DNA from: Symsagittifera roscoffensis
Taxonomy: Eukaryota > Xenacoelomorpha > Acoela > Convolutidae
DNA length: 64,000 nt
NCBI RefSeq assembly: GCF_963678635.1
Contig: NC_087071.1
Coordinates: forward strand, 26,209,378 to 26,273,377
Direction of reading: 5' to 3'
Position numbers and translations under genes: made by a program. Under the pieces are notes generated by a model. It was not told the DNA's origin, searched no databases, and saw only the letters and a list, made by a program, of their open reading frames with translations. This document shows positions 47,301 through 57,413 of the stretch, one piece after another (positions within the stretch are counted from its first letter, which is position 1; each line of letters opens with the position of its first letter).

Positions 47301-49453
47301 CTCTTTACTCTCATTCAAACTTAATTGATGAGACTGGCCAAACAAATTTTTTTTGATTAACTTCAGCTTCTAGGAATGCTTGGAAAAAACCAACCTCCAC
47401 GATTAAAGTTTTCAAGCTAATCCTTAAAAATTGTTTCGTTTTTTTTTTGTTAAAAATTTCCATTGGCGGACATGATTGCGGACTAAATTGCTTTTAAGTT
47501 GTTGAATTCTTAATATTTACAGCGGAAGTTTTGGTCTCTATGCTTCGACAACTTCCTTCATCATGGACCTAGAAGTCGGCTATGGCTACAAGGCCACAAC
47601 AGGGGGTGTCAAGACCATGACTGCTCCCACTGAACTCCAACAAGAATCAATTTTAAAAGTATCCCCATCCAAAGCAACAGCTAAGAACAACAAGAAAAAA
47701 AGTCCGGCTAAAAAACGGGGAAGCGTCTCTGGAAAATCAGAAGCGGGATCACAAGGTGGTTCCAGTTCTAAAAGAAGACCTGGATCTGGATCCTGGCATT
47801 TAAGGAGGTCCAGTAGGGATAAAAACGAGGAGAGTGGCAACAAGAAAAAGAAGGAAAAACAAAGAAAGACGTCAAACTCAAGCAAAGATAAAATGTAAAT
47901 AAGCATATCTCGTAAACAGGTGATAGAAACTCCCTAGTATTGAGTAAATACATGTTTCGTGGCACTTTTTTCGAGCAAACTTTCAATGAGAGCAAGAAAA
48001 ATTCACATTTTTACAAAAATTCTGCCGTGCATTAGTTTTCACAATTCTAAGAAACATTAAGCGACCACTATTAGGAGTGCCAGAACCTTTAATCGTTTCC
48101 TTTCCGCTTCTCTGGCCTAGAAAAGCATCACAAGTTTATCTTAATAGGAAAAAATCTCAGTCGAATGATTCAATACACTCAATACCCGATGTTGTCGACA
48201 GTGCGATCTCGACAAATGACAACAAAAACGACATTAATGACCCTGCTAAAGATGACGACGCGGATAGTGTGAGTGTCGGATTCGCGAGTCTGAGACGGAG
48301 ACCCGAGTCGTGGCGTGTGAGTCTCCAGGAGCTGAATGCAGTTGTCGCATTCAGCGGAGATGGCGATGATGATCCACCGCCTGGCGGAAGGTCAGTTTCG
48401 ATTCCCGGCTCGTTTCTCTTTTTCTTCTACTCTAGTTATTCTTAGCTTTGTACTATATTTGCGTCATTTTGACTGGCCGCGTGTATTGAAAGCAAGTTAA
48501 GAAAAAAGATTAGTTTTTTTTTCTCGCGAATGTTCGCCAAGTGGGTTAATACGTTCACTATGCTAAGTTTGCTATGATGTGAAAATGCTATCTGTGTTTC
48601 AGTTCTGAAGTTGAGTTTGGTTCAAATATCGAAAAATGCCAAAAAAAAATTGAGAAGTGTTCAAATGGCGCCTGCACTTTTTTATTTGCGATTTTTGAAA
48701 GCAACGTTTTGAATGCAGAAAAAATCTAATGGAGAAAGCATTTCTAATAGGTTGTTCACCATTTTTGATTCAGCCCTTTAGAACCGATAACGATTCACTT
48801 CAAGTAAAATAAAACTGAAGCAACTATAAAAGTAAACCTAAACACCGATAAAATATTGAGAAACCAAAAAAAAAAACAAATTAAGATTAAGACCACGGGT
48901 TTAAGAACTACATGCAATGTTATTGGTTTTTTTTCTGGGCTGGGTAATGTTGCTTCACCTTCAAGCAACGAGCACAGATCATGGTGGGCCTCGACATCCG
49001 ACCTTTCGATTGAGAGGCGGAGACGTCACCACTTCACCACCGCTGCCATGTATTTCACTGTAACGTCAGCATTGACAGTAAAAGAGAGCGTCTGTTTCTG
49101 CCACGGGTTTTACTATAGACGCATGCCCATTTCGATGCTTTCTGCGATACCACTGTTGAAAAAACCAAAATCGATACTAAATCAATCTTTGTAAATCAGG
49201 TTACATTAATTTTTACAAAATTGGTTTCAGCCGGTGTTCCAATCGCAGTTCGTGGGCTGGTGGAGAAACCAGTGGGTCTGACGATGAGCTCCTTAGCCAG
49301 AGGACCAGAAGTGTGCTGACTCTGGTGGAGGAGTTCAACAGCAAAGTGCCAGAACTTCCAGAGAACAGCCAGGGGTGTAGACGCAATAAAACAAAGGAAG
49401 TTTTGGAGAACTTTTTTTTTAGAAATTTACTACTGAGAAAAACTGTCTCCTGA
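38361..49453 (+). CDS. multi-exon gene for a disordered SH3-ligand-rich protein, about 878 residues
   Basis: Twelve exons read as one frame: 38,361-38,779, 39,200-39,292, 39,657-39,767, 39,953-40,189, 40,486-40,608, 41,283-41,453, 44,458-44,589, 45,819-46,073, 46,515-46,745, 47,523-47,894, 48,121-48,390 and 49,231-49,453. Every junction has GT/AG ends and leaves two bases before and one after (phase 2), and the frame stays open throughout. The protein starts MPSGGHRVKRGHND and has SH3-ligand motifs PPREPPPLPSR (residues 32-42) and PPILPPRER (83-91). It also has an acidic run DDEMDEDDDD, Lys-rich runs (NKNKKKPRSR, NKKKKEKQRK) and a repeated RSRLNS in exons 1 and 9. No membrane span or folded domain is visible; it looks like a cytoplasmic scaffold or adaptor. 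The start ATG follows ttatacag|cgcaaATG. I do not recognise the family. Confidence 0.82.
41454..44457 (+). other. largest intron of the disordered-protein gene (3.0 kb)
   Basis: No exon with coding composition was found inside. It holds two copies of dispersed family 3 (near 42,645 and 43,056-43,102) and a stretch at 42,150-42,260 that resembles 54,560-54,660 (caaaatcag, caatcgtgattcgaac). Other introns of this gene are 0.2-1.3 kb. Confidence 0.6.
43056..43102 (+). repeat. dispersed repeat family 3
   Basis: ggaacattctatgct...cacagcaaccggtcatcctcgtt here is matched in reverse complement at 50,838-50,887. Degenerate relatives lie at about 42,645-42,690 (cacagtaaccgg then gttccgacca), 54,485 (gttccgaccattgaaaa) and 56,500-56,545 (aacaacctgctatcc). 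No ends or duplication were resolved. Confidence 0.65.
44850..45045. mobile_element. fragment of the hAT-type MITE in an intron
   Basis: Matches the right half of 7,053-7,506: aaaaaacgcatttttttg, ttgccgaaaagcacc, cctgcggagcagaaaatttggcc, gagagctaaaaaatcaattttg, then cctaaaaagaggtc. The left half is reduced to agcgaatttag and the right terminal repeat is lost. Confidence 0.75.
46440..46512. repeat. ATT/ATG microsatellite at an intron end
   Basis: Trinucleotide-like tract attattatgattatt running straight into the acceptor tag of the exon starting at 46,515. It replaces the usual pyrimidine tract; minus-strand frames across it encode only Ile or Asn/His runs. Confidence 0.9.
48966..49049 (+). 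CDS. candidate extra exon of the disordered-protein gene
   Basis: A GC-richer 84-bp block between the last two assigned exons. It has an acceptor ttcaccttcaag and a donor at|gtattt, and like all others it is phase 2 at both ends, adding 28 codons (NEHRSWWASTSDLSIERRRR). The donor is weak. If the exon instead ran on it would hit a TAA near 49,193 and make an alternative C-terminus. Inclusion is inferred from composition and phase only. Confidence 0.42.
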
Positions 49454-49456
49454 AAA

Positions 49457-49462
49457 AATAAA
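49457..49462 (+). terminator. poly(A) signal of the disordered-protein gene
   Basis: AATAAA four bases after the TGA at 49,451-49,453, implying a 3' UTR of only about 25 bases. It supports 49,231-49,453 as the terminal exon rather than splicing into the gene at 49,733, whose reading phase also does not match. Confidence 0.6.
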
Positions 49463-49732
49463 AAAAACTTCGAACGTAAAAGTAGTTTATATTATACTAG
49501 TTATTATAATCTTATAGCAGTTTTAATTGCCACAAAGTCTACAAAAAAGTATCTACTCGTCGGTGTAATTTGCTATCTGAACTAGCTCATTTCATAAATC
49601 AAAATTATTCTGAAACACACCGGGGGTATAAACTACAAATCGAGCGTTTAACGATAAAAAATACAGTATAATTATAAAAAGAGCCGAATTGTTTTTAAAT
49701 AATGAACTTTTTTCTACACCCTTGCTACTTCA

Positions 49733-52700
49733 ATGGAACAGAAACACGTTCCCTGGTTCATCCGCTTCGCCGCTTCACCCATCATGGCCTTTGCGTTTGG
49801 ACCTCTGTTTGGGATATTAGTGTACGCTCTGTTAGCCTGGCTCGTCTTAAGTGGACTTCCATTGGCTGCTCTGTTCCAACAGGGACAAGGCAGTCCGTGG
49901 ACTGACACTGCAGTTACGTGAGTTGCTGTTACGTAATACAGTGACAAATTATGTAATGAAAGACATTGATTCAAAAACCTTACGTTGTGTACGGATTTTG
50001 AAAGACAGAGATCGTCAAAGTCTTTGAAATACCACAACAGAAGATTCCGTTTTGGTTTAAGTTGAACTCAAATTACTTCACAGCTAAAGCGTATCGGTGA
50101 AACCAACTTAAAAAAATTTCATGTGGTTTCTTTAAATGCATATTATCTTTTTCTTAACGCGGTTAATCGCTAAGCCATAGAATTGTATGCTTTTTTTTTA
50201 ATTTAAAGTTTTGATAAATTTAGGGGTTTATGGAGTCTACAATCATTGTTGCTTCAGAACACTTTTATTTCCAGGTTTTTTGTATTTAAGTGCCAAATTA
50301 TCGACAACGGCAGTATCAATGACCTTGAGCCTCTTAAACGGTCATAAACGGTTGCTTTCGTTTAACTCCATTTTTATAACGTTTTAACGCGCTTACTTGA
50401 CTGAAAAAGTGATTTTAGACATCAAAAAGACCAGTTTTAGGTAAATAAATCTCGTTCAAATTCGCTGACCGAAAGGGATATTTTGGGATTCGCTATATTT
50501 TCAGCCAAGCCATCAGCGGAGGTGTGGGCTGTTGTGCTGGTGTGTTTCTGACCATAGGGGGCCACTACTCCTCCCGAGTGAGGGCCACAATGGTGCTTCT
50601 AGTGCCCACTCTGCTGTCCAAGAGAGGCAGGGCATTCATGATCACATCTGCGTTCGCCATTCTCCTAACAGGGCCAGTTCACACCATTGAGATGAACATA
50701 CAGGAGGTTCGTAGACAGTAGTCATCATCGTCAGTGACAGCTTTTTGATAGATATGTCTCGAAAAGATACAGGAAGCGCCAGTTTTTGTTCTAGTGGCAC
50801 AAAATTTTTGCCTTAACGACGCGAGACAAAACAAAGTGGAAACAAGGATAACCGGTTACTGTGCAGTTAGCACAGAATGTTCCGACCATAGCCTTTAGAA
50901 ATACCACAAAATTTTTTCAAATTGTCGTTGTTTTGTTTTTCGGCGTCATGTGATAAAAAAGATTTGAACAAAACAAAATTGGTGACTTGGTACATTCGAC
51001 AATAATAGTAAAATAAGCAAAATTTAAAACAATTTTTGTAGAAAAATTACTAGAAAAACAAAAAAAAATAAAAAAGCATTTCGAACAATTTGAAAAACTT
51101 TGTTCCTCGATAAAAGTTTAAATATGATATATCACTCAATCAAGTACGATAATTATTTGTGGTGCCTGATTTTGCGTCAAAAACAAAAAGAAAAAAAAAT
51201 AACTAAAACACATCCAAATACAAAGTTCCTCCCCAAAGTATAACAAAGTATAACAATGGATTTGAATTTATTTTCAAAAATAGTTGAATAGTTTTACCAT
51301 GCTAGTAGAGCTCGCCATAAAGTGGCAATTCAACTTTTAAATCAAACTTACCCCCCCCTTAATGACCAATTGAGCTATTCCCCCGAAGCAAAAACAGTAA
51401 AACGCTACAAAAAGACGTCAGCAAGCGCAAGAAGATGGTTTGATGTGCTCGTAGCACGCGATGAATTGACCGTCTGAATTTTTCATTATATGAGTATCGG
51501 GAAAAAATTGAAAAAGAAAAAATCGAAAATTATTTAGAAATTGTTTTTTTTTGCAATCTTTTGTTTTGGTGACAATTGCCTCATCGAGGAAAGCGAATTG
51601 CCAGGGTTGGTGCTATAGCCTTATATCTAAATATCAAAAATTTTTCTCAGCAGCTCAATAAAATTACGCAATAACTTTTTCCCATTTAGGACAGAACGCG
51701 TTCCACTATCGTTGAAGAATCTGGTTTATGATTTCATACCATTCAAACCATTTTGAGTTTTTATAAACATGTCTCAAGTACCTATTAATACCCGTGAGAA
51801 TGGGGGGAGATTGCTCAATGGCTCCAAAACGTGATGTTTTTTTTGGGCTTAAAAAAAATTTGAATTTTGTTTAGGTTTTAAACCTTGAGAAATGAATTCT
51901 TTCTTTCTTTCACTCTTTCATTCTTTAATTCTTTCTTTCGTTCTATGGCAGATTTTTTTTTAATTTTTTATACTGATTGTTTGTTAATTACAGGTAGTTG
52001 ATAGCTTGACCTGTCTGTATGAGCAGATGCGAGACATGGCCGAAGGGTTTGTGGAGCAGGCGAAGGAGAACTTCGAGCAGATCAACGAAACTATGCGACA
52101 AGTGAACGAAGCAATAGCCGAATACCAGAGGGAGATGAAGGAACTGCAGCAACAGTCTTCGGATGCAGTTCAGAAGGAGCTGGAAGCACTACAGGTCAAA
52201 TGATACAACAATTGATACAAAAAGACTAAAGCTTTTTATAAAAAAAAAACAATTTGACCTTACAATACCACAGGCCAACGATTTAAAAAAATGCTATCAG
52301 CTTTCGCATTTGAAGTGGTATATTGAGCGAGGAAAAGTAAAGCTCAGTAAATAAAATTTCAAAGAGCTTACAAAAAGCTTTGATAGAAAATAATTACAAT
52401 TGTACAAAAAAAATTAGAATCATTCAAAATATAGCATCAAAAAGCCAATGGGCTGGATATTTTCCATATATACAAGAATTTATTGCGATTTTATGCTTAC
52501 CATCCACTCAACAATGCTTTTTTTCTACTTTTCAGTTTTTGAAGTACAGTGAAAGTTGTCAACAAAATAAAAATAAAAACTTCAAGGTTCATCTTCGGTA
52601 TCATAACAGTTATCATTTGACCGATTGATAGAAAAAAATGGAAATGTATCAGCAAAAACTATCCAAAGTGAAATCATTCATGGCTAAAACGAGTTCAGTT

Positions 52701-53876
52701 TGCGATTCGGTTGTAGCCGCCACCACCTTTGGATTCGTGGAAAATTGCGGCACGCCAGTAGTTCCAGATATGCCAAACATCAATCTGACCTTCAACCTGG
52801 ACGGGTCATTTTCATTCGCAGATCCAACTCAGCTAGTCGACATTGACATAAAAGCAGAAGCTGGCGAATTAAGAGCGACGCCTATAACCGAAATTAGAGA
52901 AAATCTCAAAAATATTCTTCGAAATGTTTTCAAAACCATTGAAAAATACTTTAAATATATTTCCAAAATTTGTTATCTTTCAGTGTTTTTCATGGTCGCA
53001 GACGCGTTTCACTACATGTATAAGTACTACACCGACGATTCTTTCGATAACATGTTTGTGGATCAGAACTTGAAAAATTATGCTGGTTTGCAAGGCGAAG
53101 CTGGAAAAACTTTGTTACCTTTACGAAACTGGGAGCTGCTTGAACGGTATCAAGTTCAAACGGCCGTCAAACTTTCGAAAAAAGAATACAAACGAATTTT
53201 CATGCAATCGGCGACGACGATAGTGTTCACCCTTTTCGCGATCGGCGTGGTCGTTTCTGATATAGTTTTGCGTGCCGTCTTAGAAGTTTTCAGGTCGGAG
53301 GCGAAATTTGGTCTGGAATATGATGGTATGGAACAAGGCTTGTCACTGTCAACTTTGGGTAAACAATCGCCGGAAGAACAAATGAACATCACATTTCGGA
53401 TGTACGATTTATCCTCCGAACCCTGTTTGCCCGATCCTCAAAAATCAGACTATACCCGAATGTTCGCAATAGCCGCGTTAGTTACCATGTGTTTGCTGTC
53501 TTGTATTTTCGACGCATACGCTACTCGGCTTAGATCGACAGTTTGTAATACTTGTTTTCCGAAACGAGCAGCCGAGCGAGCTGCTTTTCTCTATCGTCGA
53601 ATTACGACTGGCAGGGGAACTAGACGACTGCAACTTCAAATGATTGCTTACCGAAGATTGGTTCGAAAGTACAGAGAAGCTGAATTTTTCAATTTCAGAC
53701 GAAAAGTGAAAGCAAAAACAAAACTAACTGATGGGAGGTCAAAAACATCGCAATGTGTCGGCTGTACGCTTGTAATTAATAAAAGCGAGGGAACTAAATT
53801 CCCATTGAAGTTTTTGGGAGAAAATGCGACAGTTTATATTTGTAGCGACTGTAAAAAAGATACAAATTTGAAATAA
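49733..53876 (+). CDS. DC-STAMP domain-containing protein (DCST1/2-like)
   Basis: Four exons, 49,733-49,917, 50,505-50,706, 51,994-52,194 and 52,632-53,876, join in frame to 610 codons. Exons 1-2 encode three or four hydrophobic spans (PIMAFAFGPLFGILVYALLA; FMITSAFAILLTGPVHTIEM). Exon 3 is a charged coiled coil. The intronless exon 4 holds an extracellular segment with FVENCGTP, then the DC-STAMP core FHYMYKYYTDDSFDNMFV and KTLLPLRNWE, two more spans, and a C-terminal CVGC...CSDC pair like the zinc-binding tail of DCST1. DCST proteins act in gamete membrane interaction and, in vertebrate DCST1, as a ubiquitin ligase. At 610 residues it is a little shorter than vertebrate DCST1. The start could also be the ATG at residue 15 (good context) if the aag acceptor at 49,741 is used. 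The exon 4 acceptor at 52,631 could instead be 52,652; both keep frame. The TAA stop overlaps AATAAA. Confidence 0.9.
50838..50890 (-). repeat. dispersed repeat family 3, reverse copy, in DCST intron 2
   Basis: The reverse complement of 43,056-43,102, including aggataaccggttactgtgca and agaatgttccgacca. The surrounding 50,750-51,350 is intronic with no coding signal. Confidence 0.65.
51893..51950. repeat. TTCT microsatellite
   Basis: Imperfect (ttct)n with ttca variants, about 45 bases upstream of the acceptor of DCST exon 3, where it extends the pyrimidine-rich region. Confidence 0.85.
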
Positions 53877-55297
53877 AGTGAGCTGGAGTTTTTTTTAGAT
53901 AACTCGAAAAAGTAATTTGAAAAAATATTTTATTTTGCAGTTTGACTGGTTTGTTTTTCCGATTTCCGCGCAAGAACTTATATCGTCAAAGCGATATTTG
54001 AAGAAAAAAAACGGCTATACAGTTAAGGCCAGCAATGGTTTTCTTTAATAAGTACCGAAGGTGGACTCATAGGAACAATTTCTTTGTGACCAAAATTAAG
54101 GGGAGAGTTGTACTTAATCAATCAGCCCTCCTCACTTTCAACCTTCTGCATGCTTCTGGTCGTGAAAGGGAAATTTGCTTCCAATATCTTAATTTCTATG
54201 GTTATTTTTATGAATTCGTTCTACAGAAAATGAAAACTTGTGTTCTTTTTTCATTTTAGCTAAAACCTATATCAAGTTTAAAAACTATTCAAAAATCTGG
54301 ATTAAAACGGAAAGGGACCAAAAATGTTTTAGTAGTAATCGACTAGTCTTCTATATAGTCAGTTTCTAGAAATACGCAAAACATTACATTATTTTCCATC
54401 ATACATGAATTAGTTTTTTGACAAAAAACTGTGGCCCTTCGAATGAATCTAAGAGATTGCAATCAGTTCTAATAACTGTTTTGAGGTTTTGTTCCGACCA
54501 TTGAAAATGGGGAGAAACTTTGTATTTCTGAGAGTTTTTTTCTTTTTTTGTGTTTTCTATGCAAAATCAGTTACTAAAAATAATAATCGGAATGGGTCGA
54601 GTGATAAATTTCAATAAAGTCCTCACAATCGTGATTCGAACATTGGAAAAGTTTTTCTGGATGGTTGTTGTATATTCGAGCAAAAAAAGTTCAGGGCTTT
54701 CGTCGGATAATTTTTATTACACCACGAATGAGAATTGACACTATTTCGAAAAGAAAAGAATTTTTTTAGAGCGCCTCCAGTATAGGACTATCTATGATAC
54801 TGAAAAGTGGTGACCGGCAAACTTTGTCCTACAGTCTCACACAAATTCAAAATTTTGTAATCGTTAGAGCTTGAACTATCTTAAAACAGTTTTTTTTAAA
54901 TAGCAAACTCTATTAAAAACTTTAAAAGAACGACCAAGGACAAGGAAAATAACTGAAATTAGCAAAATTTAAAACTAAGATGGAAAGAAAACTGTGATGA
55001 GGCGACTTTTGGTACTCATTTAATTCATTGTCTTTTGCAACCATGCAGCTGATTTATATACCAGTTGGTTCAAGGTCACCGGTTTGGCCTTATCGAGTGA
55101 AACACTGCGTGTGATCACTCTTATGCGTAGACACATCGTTTGCTAGATGTAAATTTATTCAAACCTTATATTAACTGTTTCTCTTAGTCAGAGCTTGACT
55201 AACAATTATCTAAATTGAAACCAAGAATCAAATAACTAATCAAGCAATTCAACATTACGAACAACCAAGTTTTGTCCTTTAAATCTCGGCAAATGTC
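53877..55297. other. non-genic stretch after the DCST gene
   Basis: No exon seen. 54,035-54,259 and 54,550-54,738 are short open frames without motifs. 54,480-54,720 resembles 42,130-42,300 and 42,645-42,700 (families of dispersed repeats). The last 200 bases before 55,298 end in a stretch, agtcagagcttgactaaca, that could be an LTR end but is not supported by a second copy. Confidence 0.45.
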
Positions 55298-56095
55298 ATG
55301 GCACAGCCAGCAGTTCCTGTGAATGAAGACAGGACTGACCTGTTAGGTAATCCCCCTTTTTGGGCAAAACCTTCGATCAACCCGCCGTTCCTTTGGGAAT
55401 CTTGGATTGGACGATTCTTCCTGGCAGTTGGGCTGAAAGATAATATAAATCCTCAGGATTTAATAGCAGAACCCGCGGAGGTCATTGACGAACCTCCTCC
55501 GAGAACTGAGGCTGTAGGTGCAACGGAAGACGCTGCGGAGGCCAATGCCCGTGTCCTCAAAGATCAGGCAGCAGTTCGTCGAGTTAATGAGTTGAATATT
55601 GAGCGCAGACGGAGAGGCCCTAGGATAGGCCTGAACTGGTTCTATCACGAAGCCGAGGCCCGACTGAAGTCACGATTGTTTTTCGCTTTGGGAAACAAAG
55701 GGAAACGACGTTTCGCAGACTCCTATCCGCATACAGACATCAGTGTTACCCCTTTTCGTGATTTTCATGATGCTTGCGAAACTCTATTCAAAATAGAACG
55801 TGATTATACTGTTGAGCGTATCAAACTGTATAACACTATCTTCATGTTGGAAAACGATACTTTTTCTTCATTTTACGCTCGCCTCAGTGCTCAGATAGCC
55901 TTGTGTAATTGGCCCCATGCTCAAGAGAGTGAAAGTCTAAAAGTTCTTTTCATAGGACGAATCTGTGATGTGGATGTTCAACAGCAATTGATTAAGGCAA
56001 AAGCAGATTTGGATGATACTTTTAAACTCGCTTTGGAGTGTGAAAAAGGGGCTAGTAATGTTTGTATGTATACTAGTCATTTTAATTTTTCTTGA
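55298..56095 (+). CDS. gag-like protein, 265 residues, intact ORF
   Basis: ATG in good context (atgtcATGG). Residues 1-110 are Pro/Glu/Arg-rich after a Trp-rich start (LGNPPFWAKPSINPPFLWES, then WIGRFFLAVG). Residues 115-260 form the helical capsid of Ty3/gypsy gag: EAEARLKSRLFFALGNKGKR, then ERDYTVERIKLYNTIFMLEN, FSSFYARLSAQIALCNW and KADLDDTFKLALECEKG. No zinc knuckle follows; the frame stops after a short non-conserved tail. A broken relative lies at 1-320. Sequence is much less AT-rich than the large LTR family nearby, so it belongs to another element. No LTRs, protease or RT were found around it, so it is either a truncated element or a domesticated gag gene. Confidence 0.72.
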   Translation: MAQPAVPVNEDRTDLLGNPPFWAKPSINPPFLWESWIGRFFLAVGLKDNINPQDLIAEPAEVIDEPPPRTEAVGATEDAAEANARVLKDQAAVRRVNELNIERRRRGPRIGLNWFYHEAEARLKSRLFFALGNKGKRRFADSYPHTDISVTPFRDFHDACETLFKIERDYTVERIKLYNTIFMLENDTFSSFYARLSAQIALCNWPHAQESESLKVLFIGRICDVDVQQQLIKAKADLDDTFKLALECEKGASNVCMYTSHFNFS

Positions 56096-56916
56096 AAAAA
56101 GTCCGGGCCTTCCCTCATTCGTTTTCAACTAAAAATCATTTGATCCAATCAATTTTTTTGATTAAAACTGATAGGGAGGACTAAATAATGCACATTTTGA
56201 GGTTCCCAGGTTTGATAAAAATATATATTATTTTATAGTTGAAAATTTGTTTTTTTTCGCGTTTTTTCAAAACAAAATCAAAGAAGTTCCAGCGAACTTT
56301 CTTAGAATTTTTGTAAAATTTTCTTAATTTTTCAATTTTTCAAATTTTTTTCTCATTTTCTGAGATTGACAGTTCTCAAAAAATTTTTGATAATATCGAA
56401 AATACCTAAATAATATTTTTTTTCAGATCCATTCATCACATCATAAAAAAAACTATAGAATGTTTTCTTATTACATTTTTATACTGCTATTAGAACTTAC
56501 CGTGCAATTTGTACAACAACCTGCTATCCTTATTTCATTAATTTTCTTTACTGGTTATCAATTTTTATAAAATTATGTTTCTACAGATATAAATCTGTGT
56601 GCACTTCTTTAATCGAATTACACAGAACCGTTTCTAAATTCCAAAAACGTTTTTTAAAGTCTCTCAAACAGACAATAAGGATAATTAAAACGATGAAAAT
56701 ACCCAATTTGCAACTTTCAAACAAGCTCAAGAAAGTTTCTCTAAATTGCGTGAAGTCCTGTTTGATTTTAAAAAACATCTCATGAAGCCCACCCACAGCG
56801 CCTCAAGCGACAAATCAACAATTTTTACGTTTTCATCAAAAATTCAAAGGATAGGTTTTTGAGAGGTTTTTTTTCAGGGTACATGTTTGTTTTAATTTAC
56901 AAATGGCGATTGATTC
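56096..56916. other. non-genic stretch before copy B
   Basis: AT-rich, with a degenerate family 3 repeat near 56,440-56,560. Overlapping short frames on both strands at 56,581-56,796 carry no motifs. The copy B target duplication cannot be checked because its far end is outside the window. Confidence 0.45.
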
Positions 56917-57326
56917 TGGAACCTGATCTAAACTACATTTTATGATTGGATAAATTAGATATTTTACCACTGAAAAGTATTTAATATTAACCAATCATGA
57001 TCCATCTAACTAACAATCCACTTATTTGTAAGTGCTGAAATTACTTGTAATTTCAGCACCAGAGAGATTTGAATTTAACTTAGAAGTTAGTTGAACTCTC
57101 CCGAGTACTTCAGCAGCCGCAATAAACCAGTATACCCTAGATCTATTGAGCCTAGCAGAGACTAGTTAAACAACCTGAGACTAGATAGTATAAGAGTAAG
57201 ATTAGGATCGGTATTAGACTAAGAAGTTGCACGAATCTATCCGGCCGAAAATAAGATAGCGTGACGAGCAGACGGTGTATCCTATCCGAAATTACTCTAT
57301 GAGTTATACACTTCGGTCATAACTCA
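56917..57326 (+). repeat. 5' LTR of copy B
   Basis: 410 bp, TGGAACC...TAACTCA, matching both LTRs of copy A. The palindrome gtgctgaaattac-tt-gtaatttcagcac (57,032-57,059) has perfect 13-bp arms. A gtataagag word near 57,190 may belong to the promoter, but the transcription start is not visible. Confidence 0.95.
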
Positions 57327-57328
57327 TC

Positions 57329-57343
57329 TGGTGCGACCATAAG
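57329..57343 (+). promoter_or_regulatory. primer-binding site of copy B
   Basis: TGGTGCGACCATAAG, two bases after the LTR, identical in the core to copy A. It would pair with a tRNA ending GGTCGCACCA, whose identity I cannot assign. Confidence 0.72.
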
Positions 57344-57413
57344 TCTCGAACAAGACCTTAATAGCTTAGAATTAACCAATAATAGATTAGAATTTAGACA
57401 AAACATTTACAAA

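Noticed and set aside
49231-49741. Fusion of the disordered-protein gene with the DCST gene into one transcript
   Set aside because: The terminal exon has a stop and AATAAA, and its possible donors (phase 2 or 1) do not fit the phase-0 acceptor at 49,741.
55020-55260. Possible LTR upstream of the gag-like ORF
   Set aside because: Ends resemble an LTR terminus but no second copy, primer-binding site or target duplication was found in the window.
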